A stretch of DNA of 64,000 bases from NCBI RefSeq assembly GCF_000003815.2, contig NC_049983.1, positions 25,034,617 to 25,098,616 of the forward strand, written 5' to 3'. Origin of the DNA: Branchiostoma floridae (lineage: Eukaryota; Chordata; Leptocardii; Amphioxiformes; Branchiostomatidae). Of this stretch, positions 55,344-64,000 are shown piece after piece. The notes under the pieces are model-generated. The model did not search any database and had not been told where the DNA came from. It was given only the letters and a program-made list of their open reading frames with translations. Position numbers and translations under genes: made by a program. Numbering within the stretch: position 1 is the first letter of the stretch; the number at the start of each line of letters is the position of its first letter.

Positions 55344-56640
55344 GTAATTTTTAGTATGCATTGGTCTAAAAAGTGAGTAGAGAAAAGCCAAGGCGATATA
55401 CTGAGTATCTGCTTGGCTATGCTACTTGTGGGACAGTGGACTGGCCCAAGCAAACATGCAACCTGACTCTTCTTGTTACTCTCCAAGCAGAGGTTGGGCT
55501 AAGTCTTTTTTAGGGGACTTTATCGGAATTTTTATTGGAAGCAGTGATGGTTTCCATGGAGACAGAAACCTGACTGATTTTCATACTGATAAAGAATCCT
55601 GAGCTTCCATGTCTAATTTTCTTCTATATCTAATTTTCTAAATCAGGCTAGCCTCCACCAGGCCTTCCTACGGGGGTATGGGGATCATAGAATTCGGCAA
55701 AAAATCGGGTAATTGTCAGGGGGAGTCAGTCCACGCTAAGATTCATGTTCCCCTTTGCGGCGAAAACTTCCCTGGCAAATTATTCTCCCTATAATAGCCA
55801 GCGTACTCAGTCTGGTAGACTGCAATGGACATTGAGAGTTTGTATTGTAAGATACAGCACCGTACTGTACATGTAATTGATTAGAGAATACCTGAGCTAT
55901 ATCCCTGCATTCATGCCATAACCCAGTAACTATAAAGTGAAGATGGCTGCTCCATTTATTACTGAAAAATGGCAGCAAAAGTACAATTACAAAATGTGCT
56001 TGCCGTTACCCTCTCTCTCGCATCAAAAGACTTCACATCTTTCACCTGTACCTGACTTTATTCCGTACATTTTCATGTTTCTCCATCATCAATTCAACTC
56101 CATCCTAACACCCTTCCACAACACCTTTAGTCCATCATCCTTTGAACCCCGACACATGCACCGTCAAATAAAACTCAAAAGATCGTCTTTTTTGTGTACA
56201 TCATATCATAACGTAGCCACATGAACATTACATGTAAATAAAGGCAAATGTATTGAAACACGCAAACATAGACATTGCACACAGATATTTTTAAACTCTA
56301 AATGTTTTTGCAAAGGTTTACACAGAATTCCCCTTGGTTCATCCTTGACGTTTTTTCTAAAACAAATGTAGGAAGGATTTTTAGATCTAATTACAAACAC
56401 AAACATTGCGTGAGTTGGCTATCTTTCGACTTCTTCCTAGTGTAATTTACTTCGCTATCCAAGCTACAGCAAATCTACTTTCAAATCAAATTCTCGAGTT
56501 GTATGATCTTGCATAGCCAGAATGTAGATCGTTTTCTATGCTTGCACTCTACAGCCAGTCTGCTGCCATTGCTACACCTCCTGTGACAGCTAGGGTTTGT
56601 CTGAAACAGTCCGTTAGTGTTTGGGTTGTCTCAGTAGCTC
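55344..56640. other. Convergent intergenic region, no gene seen
   Basis: Lies between the 3' ends of SUV39H (+) and the AK-OAS gene (-). Minus-strand AATAAA signals occur at about 56058 and 55955. No exon recognised. Confidence 0.4.
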
Positions 56641-59600
56641 CTACAGCCCGAGTTTCTGAGCCCATAGCATGGTCTCTGTGTGGAAGGACGCCCAGGTACC
56701 CAGGAACTCCGCTACGTTGATGGCCGGGTTGGCGGGGTCCTGGACCACCGGAAGTGTCGTCATGTGTTCGATCCGGAAGCTGGGCGGTTCGTAGAATTTG
56801 TTCCAGGATAGCCTGAAATAACCCAAATATGGTCATATCACAATGTGCAGTCCAGTATGTCGATTAGATATGACCTGTCACCATATACGGTGTTTGGACG
56901 TGACGTCAAAGCCGCCATATTGGTTGGTTAAACCAAGACGGGGCGGTCTACAGGTTTAAACAATCAGCATGGCCGACAGCGCTTACGTCACAATCACGTG
57001 AGTGCAAAATTCCCTGTAGCACATAAATCTTTAAAATGGAGAAATAAGTCTCTCAATTGGGGGTTCATTTTGTAAAACGACAGAAAGAATTCAGTATAAA
57101 AAAAATTACAATTCAGTTGTCATCTTGATCAGTGTCATGGTCGTATAGTTGGGAATACAGTCCACCAGAAATGGATGACAAATTTATACTAGTACTACAG
57201 GATTTCTAAGATCTTCTAACGTTTATACAATATACATGTGACAGTGTATTGATAAACAGTTTATGACAGTGTATTTTGTCAGACCTTGTCATGGCGCGGT
57301 CCAGATCCTTGACGAGCGTGATGAAAGCGGACAGAGTCTCGGCCATGGTGGGGAACTCCAGCGGGTTCTCCGGTACCACTGGGTCCGGCTCTCTGCGGGA
57401 AAAACAGCGGGATGTTCGGTAAAATCCATGTAATTTAGAGGATTTCGTTATAAAGTTAAGTCAAGTCAAAATTATTGCACAACAATTGTAACAGGTACAA
57501 CGAAAGGCAAACATTTATATAACGCTACAGTGTAGATTTTTTTATCTGTCAACTAGTCGGTATCATGTTCAAGATCAATTTCAGAACATAATGATCGATC
57601 AGCTCTACTCGTTTTAATCGATGGTAGATCGATCTAGTCGATCGAATGTTGTTCGGTTGGTCGATCCGTTGTCTGATTTATCGATTGATTGATTGATTGG
57701 TCGTTTGATTGGTTGATTGATACCTCATGAAGAAGCCCTCCTCATCGATAGGCGGCGGCCGGATGTTGACCCCCTTGATGACCTGCGCGTTCTGGTAGGC
57801 CTTGACCACCAGCAGGGATAGCAGGTAGGAGCTGGGGCGGCGGGACTTGTCTGCCCAGTCCACGCCGTTACGCCAGTGCTTCACCACCTTTATCACATCC
57901 CTCACCTACGGGAAAAAAACAATCCAGGGTTACGGTAAGGTTTATGAGTGTGTGACAGGAGTAGGAGCTGGGGCGGCGGGACTTGTCCGCCCAGTCCACG
58001 CCGTTACGCCAGTGCTTCACCACCTTTATCACATCCCTCACCTAAAGGAAGAACAATCCAGGGTTACGGTAAGACATGAGTGTGTGACCGGAGGTAGGAG
58101 CTGGGGCGGCGGGACTTGTCCGCCCAGTCCACGCCGTTACGCCAGTGCTTCACCACCTTTATCACATCCCTCACCTAAAGGAAGAACAATCCAGGGTTAC
58201 GGTAAGACATGAGTGTGTGACCGGAGGTAGGAGCTGGGGCGGCGGGACTTGTCCGCCCAGTCCACGCCGTTACGCCAGTGCTTCACCACCTTTATCACAT
58301 CCCTCACCTAAAGGAAGAACAATCCAGGGTTACGGTAAGACATGAGTGTGTGACCGGAGGTAGGAGCTGGGGCGGCGGGACTTGTCCGCCCAGTCCACGC
58401 CGTTACGCCAGTGTTTCACCACCTTTATCACATCCCTCACCTACGGGAAGTGGAACAATACTAAAGGTATTATTTGATCTGTGCTATTTGTAAACTTCTA
58501 GATATCACAGGAAGACAATTCGTCAATGTATGACATTTTAGCTAAACAACATTTTATAAGAGTAAAGTTTTCTGTCAACGCAAAGAATGTACGATGCTAG
58601 TATATACTTTGTCTGGCATCAACAGTTAAACATTGGATGGCATCAACAGTTAAACATGTACAGATGCTGTGTGGTAGAGTATTGAACACTTAGATATGTA
58701 AACAAGAGATAAAATTGAATGACGGTACGTACATCTTCCTCCTGATCCAGGATGAACTGCCGTTGCCGTCTGGCTGCAGCCCAGGAGTACCTGTAACACA
58801 CAGGGCATCACAAGGTCTGTTACCATCACTAGGTCGTCATCATCAGACGGTCTGTTTTCATGTCTTTTTGAATTGTTCTAACATCAGAGCTGCTTTCCTG
58901 TCTTGAGCTTAGAATACATGTCTACGCCGTACTGTTAACCTTGCTTGATGTCTAACGTAAAGAGTGGCACTCAAGGAATTAAGTAAAAGAGACACAAGCA
59001 CGTGCATTTGCTTCCGACCATTTAAATTTGACTAGATATTAATCTTGAAGATAAACTTCGATAGATTTTTATGCATAGATAGAGGTAAACTGTCATTATA
59101 ATCAAATTAGTGTAACCAAAAACATTTGATTGGTTCTCGATGAGCCATGTTTTGTGGTTAACTGACGAAAACAAAAACCTTTACCTCTACTAGTGACTAC
59201 CTAGTCCCATCCTCATGTCTGAGGGTCGGGGACTATGTATAAAAAAAACGTATAAAAACTAAACTTTTAACACTATAGGAAATAGGATGACTTAGGAAGA
59301 GAATAATCTGCTGGCTGCTGTGTTCCTGTGTTTGTGAAATTGAAAGCTATTCCTGACACTGCATAAAACTAAACTTTTGAAAATGTAGGAAATAGGAGAA
59401 AGCCTACATTCTCCTGTTCTCGGAGTTGCGCTGGCGCATGCTCTCGTCATACAGCCTGGTGTAGCCGCCGGCTCGCTCCGACTCCCAGTCGTGCGTCAGG
59501 AACACAGTGAACTCGATCCCCTGGCACGTGAACCCCACAGAGAACTTGCTGGTGGTGAAGTCAGTGCACTCCGGGATCTGGCCTGGAAATGATAAAGGTA

Positions 59601-62600
59601 ACATTCAGGGTAACTAGTGAGATCGCGTGGCGCAACGGCAGCGTGTTTGGCTCAAGACCGAGAGGTCTCGAGTACGAAACCTGTCGTGTCACCGATTTTG
59701 TGCCCTTTGGAAAGGCATTTTCCATGGCTTTCCTCACTTAACTCAGGTGCAAATGAGTATCAGCTAGCCATACAGTGATTTACGTCATTTACCCGGACGG
59801 GAGACCTTGTCTTGTAATTAGCCATACGAAAGAGAATGCCACCCTGTAAGGGGCGGTTTAACCCCGCCGTGTGTAAGCATGTCGACCGATGATGATGATG
59901 AACATTCAAGTTAAACTGAATGTAGGCTTAGCTTGAAAGTTCATCTCTATTGGTAGAAGTAATTCTTGAACAAGTTGAACTGTAATTTCCAACACAAAAA
60001 TTGAGCTTACTGGCAAATTTGTTTAAAACTGTCAGAAATTTAGGTAAGTTCAATTTTGTGTTGGAAATTACAGTTAAACTTGTTCCAGAATGAACGTAGG
60101 ATTTTTTCCAAAAGTGCCACATCTCTATCATATAATGAGTATTGATCGTTCTGCATAACGCCATTTATAGTTTACTTTGCTCCAAATGACGCCAGATCAT
60201 TTAGTGCTTTGGGCGACGCTACGAATATTCCATAGCCATATATTTGCTATCAACCCATAGTCAGATTTGCGACACATTGCTCTATGGTTAGTATACCTAC
60301 GTCATGTTTTCAGGAAGCTATAGTCAGAGAACAGCTCTGCCTGTCCCAGACAAGAAAAACTACTACGTATTATCCACTAAAAAGATAGGTTTGATATAAA
60401 TACGCGTATTGTGACCTCTGACCTTTGTTGCAGTCCCTGATGAGAGCCTCCACTGCCTTCATCACTGACGGCATCCACATCACGTGACCTGCCTTCGGGA
60501 GCTCTGGAGGTACAGACAATAATCAACCAGTTAGTGGCTTCTTGCCGTTTTTGGCAACTTGTTTCGATAGTTGATTACCGAAAATGTACTATTTTACAGA
60601 TTTTTAAAAAAATTCATTGATCATTGAGAAACATGTTCACCATACATCTATCTATTTGGTCTTTGAAATAACCTCAATCAAAACTAAACTGTTTATGGCG
60701 ACAGTTGTCAGGATTCTGAATATTGAGGTTAACGGGAAAATAATGTAAGAGACCATTAAAAAATGTGGCCACAATGGCCGGGTGGCCCTTCTATGCAGAG
60801 GTGGGCATCAGTACAGGTTTGAATGTAACTAACAAAACAAGAAACATGCGGAAACCCCCACTAACCTATGCTTTGTTTACAAAGTTGTGAAAACAAACAA
60901 ACAAACCGACCTTTGCTGAAGACGAAGAGATCCACGTCGTTCCTGCTCTTGACCAGAGTGTCGTACCCGTACGACCCGCCAACCACAACCTTCGTCACGT
61001 CGAACGGCAGGGACGACTAATGGGCGAGAAAAGGTGAACGAAAGAGAGGATCAATTTACATATCAATAAATAAGGAATTTGTTCGTAGGTTAGAAGGTTA
61101 CTTATTAGACGTTTTGAGAAAAATGTTCTTACTTTGGTTTATGAGTTATACGGAGAATAGCCATTATTTAATGCGTTTGGATAAGTCATTTTTAACAAAA
61201 ACCGTCTCTTTCAATATTGTTGCTGGCAAATGTCGACCCAATATGCTGGCAAATGTCGACCCAATATGCTGTTAAGCTGCTAGTATGCTGTAGTCCTACT
61301 GATATTCCGCATAATATTTCATTCTTTTTTTTTTTTTTTTAGTACGTCTAGCAATTATTTCAACTCATTTTATTTGGAAGATGCAATAGGGTCACTTCGG
61401 TCATACATTCGCCGGTTCATTCATTCGCTCATTCATTCATTCACTCATTCAATACGATTACGTACCTCCAGGAAAGCGATCATCCTGGGCACGAGCTTGA
61501 TGAAGCAGTCCTGTGTCTCGGCGTCCGGCTGACACTCGGCCAGCAGACTGTTCACGTCGATCTTCTGGTACAGCGGCTCGTCAACCTGTAAAGGTGATTT
61601 TGCGGTTAGGGCTGTTCACTTATTTCTTTTTATTTGCTTTAGAACAAGCGGGGACAATGCGGCACTGCACTCAAGTTAGTAACTTTTACAGTGCCACATA
61701 CAGAGTACAGACAGAAGGTAAAGGCAGTATTTTCCCTCAAATCTTACGGTCCGTCCTAACGCAGCTTGTACTAACTGAACAAAACTGGCATTTTAAGGCC
61801 TTATGGAAGCTCATCTGTGTTGGTGGTTATCACAATGAAATACTAAACTGCAGGTATCAAATTTTCATTGAATATCGATCCACTTATACCTTTGTGTTGG
61901 AAGAAAGTTTGGCATTGCACTGTGGTTTACAGTTAATGTAAAACAAACAAACCTGCTCCTGGCGCTGGCTGGTCAGCAACGACCTCCAGCGGCGCTTGGA
62001 CCGGTATGTCTCCACGTCTATCTCCTCCAGGGTGGAGGCGCGGGTCTTGGACCAGTGCTGGGTAGAAGAACATACGAAATTTGATTTCAATCCATCAACA
62101 GGTTCAAAAGCAATGCTGACCACATATATAGATGTATCCTGAACACATACGTAAAAACTTGGGGCAAATTTGCCATATGCAGTGTGACTTTGCACCCCAC
62201 ACAGCACTTTTAGGAACGTTTTCTGGATACTGTTGTTCACCTGGTATTGATGCAAGGCATTTTGATGGTACTACTGACTACAAAAAGGAATAGACATGAA
62301 GAAATCAGGAAGGTCACCGAAACTACGACATGTATGTTCTGTCTTTAGAGCGCATCCTATGATATTGATGATTAGGATAAAATATGACGATGATACGTTC
62401 TCAAGGATGCTAAATTGCTGTCAGGCCACCGCCATTTATGCGTTCTACCTTATTCTAAGGTGATACAACAGCTACCAAAACTCCTGTTTGGCCATTAGTA
62501 GAGCGAGGTTCAAAACCATCGCCTTTTCTCCCTACCTGACTGGCCACAGTCCTGGTGGCGAGGTCCTTCAGCACGTTGATGACGAAGGTGGAGGCGGTGG

Positions 62601-63954
62601 GCTCGGCGGGACTCGGCCGGGGCACGCGGATCTGGGGGCCTGCCCCGTTACCGAGGTCAGGCAGGCCCTCGTGCATCCAGGCACCCGGTGCACGGGCTTG
62701 GTATGGAGAGGAACAGGAAAAACATTACAATCCATTGATCTACATGTAGTCAGGCAGGCCCTCGTGCATCCAGGCTCCAGGTGCCCGGGCTTGTTGTGGA
62801 TAGGAAGAGGAAAAAAACATCATAATCTATTGACCTAGTCTCCTTCGCAGCCTTTTAGCAGCGCTGGCTTTTATGATTTTTTTGTGGAAGCGCTAATTCG
62901 CGTTTTTCAACATGGATTAAGGTTCTTGAATGCGGGAAGAACCATGCCAATAAGCGCTCCCGCAAAAAATGAAAGCCGACGTCTCACTCTGTCAAGGAGG
63001 CTACCATTGACCTATTTTTTTCCAGTGTAGTCTATTCTCCTTCACAGCGCTTTCCCGTATTTTGAACGCGGAAAGGGCTGTTTAACGCCTGTGTGTGCTG
63101 TTCGTTGATTTGTGTCGTCAATGTAGCGAGTATGATAAGCTTTGGTAACAACATGATCTTGCAGAGGTAGGTAATACAGGAGTCTGTAGCTTACCTGGCG
63201 CGGCCTCCATTGCAGTGATGGCCCCGACCACATCGGCGAAGATGGCGGTCACCTCGCGCTGGGCGTTGATCTGGACAGAAAGAAAGTGCGTGGCTTTTTA
63301 GTTTGGTTACATTTCAAACACATCAAATCATTTTTTTCTAACGCTGTAAATGTAATCACCATTATTTGCCATCTAACTTTCAAAATCTGTGTTAGATGGA
63401 TTGTAGAGCTAGAAAATGACGTTTTCTGTTTAATGTCAACTGGCAAGGTCTAAGTAGCTTTCGTGCAATTTCTGGGATCCTCTTTGAAAAAAAAATTAAG
63501 CTGGTATCCAATCTGTTGTGGATTGGATGGGCTCGTTACTTTTTCAGAGGACTGTAGGAGCTCTCCGCCGTCCCCAACAACTAGTCATGTGGAGTTGGAG
63601 CTTCTGATCCTCGCGATGTATCGTAAGCTAATCAACTCTAACCGCGTAAAACTACTACCGAACGCTAGAATTACCTGGACGGCGGATAGGTTCATTCATG
63701 GCTCCCGACGAGAGCCCGTCCAATCATCAACCTCAAGGAAAAACAGAGCTAGTCTTCCTTACCCTCCTGAGCTTCCCCTGCTTCTCGTAGTGCGCCACCA
63801 GCGGCTCCGTGACGGAGTAGAAGGTGTCCAGCCGCTTCTTGATGGTCGCCTCGTTGTCGTCTGCCCTGCCGCTGGTCTTGGCGCGACCCAGGAGACGCTC
63901 CGTCATGGTCTGGGCAGAACACTCGAAGTACAGCACGATGTCGCATGGTCGGAT
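56641..63954 (-). CDS. Adenylate kinase fused to OAS-like nucleotidyltransferase (5'-partial, 12 exons seen)
   Basis: Twelve exons join in phase to 511 residues ending at 56641: 63763-63954, 63195-63270, 62536-62696, 61953-62057, 61466-61585, 60911-61016, 60423-60503, 59408-59582, 58733-58790, 57724-57905, 57285-57392, 56641-56812. Residues 1-90 are the C-terminal part of an AK1-type kinase (MTERLL, TSGRADDNEATIKKRL, VTEPLVAHYEKQGK); its P-loop must lie past 64000. A linker (90-178) leads to an OAS fold: VVVGGSYGYDTL (GGS 231-233), D245 and D247 in NDVDLFVF, KVVKHW (364-369), PSSYLLSLLVVKAY and LPVVQDPANP near the end. OAS enzymes sense double-stranded RNA and make 2-5A from ATP; AK1 enzymes interconvert ATP, ADP and AMP. 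The third catalytic Asp is Thr306 (GIEFTVFL), so the OAS part may be inactive. No stop follows the kinase part; a donor (GCCAG/GTAAGC) does. Confidence 0.88.
57665..57722. repeat. GATT microsatellite abutting a splice donor
   Basis: Imperfect GATT/GGTT units run up to the donor of the exon ending at 57724, which reads GTATCA on the minus strand. Confidence 0.75.
57824..58446. repeat. 133-bp tandem array of an OAS-domain exon edge (five copies)
   Basis: The 3' splice site plus the first about 80 bases of the exon that encodes VRDVIKVVKHWRNGVDW occur five times. The exon starts are at 57905, 58041, 58174, 58307 and 58440 (periods 136, 133, 133, 133). Only the 57905 copy continues into the complete exon with its donor at 57724. 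The outer copies have acceptor CCCGTAG, the middle three CCTTTAG. The units are nearly identical, so the expansion is recent or is being homogenised. Confidence 0.93.
59620..59893 (+). mobile_element. tRNA-derived SINE, second family
   Basis: The head GATCGCGTGGCGCAACGGCAGCGTGTTTGGCTCAAGACCGAGAGGTCTCGAGTACGAAACC has an A box (TGGCGCAACGGCAG) and a diverged B box (GTCTCGAGTACGAAACC) at tRNA-like spacing. The tail ends in GATGATGATGATGAA. It lies in an intron of the AK-OAS gene. It is a SINE rather than a tRNA because the body continues for about 190 bp and the acceptor stem does not close. Confidence 0.7.
59931..60108. repeat. Foldback MITE family F7, copy 2
   Basis: CTTGAACAAGTTGAACTGTAATTTCCAACACAAAAATTGA on the left is inverted as TCAATTTTGTGTTGGAAATTACAGTTAAACTTGTTCCAG on the right. 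Confidence 0.8.
62656..62840. repeat. 93-bp tandem duplication at the 5' edge of the AK-OAS linker exon
   Basis: GTCAGGCAGGCCCTCGTGCATCCAGG...GGGCTTG...GGAA.AGGAAAAA...AATC.ATTGA is present at 62656 and, with about 15 percent change, at 62749. The upper copy has a usable AG/CCCGGGCACC acceptor and encodes ARAPGAWMHEGLPD, as the real exon does, but then meets a TAG stop. Confidence 0.8.
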
Positions 63955-64000
63955 CTGTAGGAAGTCACAAGGATAAAATTGTCATCATTTTGTCGTGTTG

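Noticed and set aside
57847-58493. Plus-strand repeated open frames (RHECVTGGRSWGGGT type)
   Set aside because: Antisense readings of the 133-bp array whose minus strand encodes the real OAS-domain exon.
59620-59700. A second tRNA gene
   Set aside because: Same reasoning: a tRNA-like head is attached to a SINE body with a GAT-repeat tail.

Overview
The window looks like intron-rich animal DNA, most probably from an invertebrate chordate such as a lancelet (Branchiostoma). The gene set (a NUPR1 homologue, an SUV39H-type histone methyltransferase, a cholinesterase-like carboxylesterase and a 2'-5'-oligoadenylate-synthetase-like gene), the GT-AG introns with matching phases and the dense population of short foldback MITEs and tRNA-derived SINEs all fit. 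The species is inferred; no bacterial or organellar features were seen.

Layout. NUPR1 (+, 1259-1492) is a one-exon gene with a cluster of CRE-like sites upstream. About 22 kb of repeat-rich DNA follows; inside it three minus-strand exons (23364 to 10948) join in phase into a tentative secreted, cysteine-poor helical polypeptide with a very basic tail. Minus-strand 33900-29563 encodes a small unfamiliar type I membrane protein: one EGF domain, one membrane helix, and a cytoplasmic tail with SH3-type proline motifs and YDxP motifs. Minus-strand 43641-36537 is a complete 11-exon, 595-residue, probably GPI-anchored carboxylesterase/cholinesterase-like enzyme. Plus-strand 46318-53404 is a complete six-exon, 523-residue SUV39H histone H3K9 methyltransferase. 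Minus-strand 63954-56641 (5' end beyond the window) is the most notable locus: the C-terminal part of an AK1-type adenylate kinase is spliced, without a stop and in continuous phase, into an OAS-like nucleotidyltransferase. The OAS part keeps the Gly-Gly-Ser and Asp-x-Asp motifs, but Thr sits where the third catalytic Asp is expected.

A pattern recurs across four unrelated genes: short tandem duplications that copy a 3' splice site plus the start of the downstream exon. They occur at the membrane exon of the EGF gene, the His exon of the esterase, SET exon 5 (and the exon 2 acceptor) of SUV39H, and two exons of the AK-OAS gene, one of them in five copies with a 133-bp period. The SUV39H exon 5 copy is in frame and open and would insert 36 residues into the catalytic NHSCNPN motif.

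The genes do not form an operon or an evident pathway. Within the AK-OAS protein the two domains share adenine nucleotides as substrates, so coupling of ATP/AMP handling to nucleic-acid sensing is a reasonable hypothesis. Most remaining DNA is repeats: several foldback MITE families with two or three copies here, hAT-like elements (one with a perfect 8-bp target duplication), a mariner-like MITE, SINEs, LINE 3' ends, minisatellites and simple repeats.
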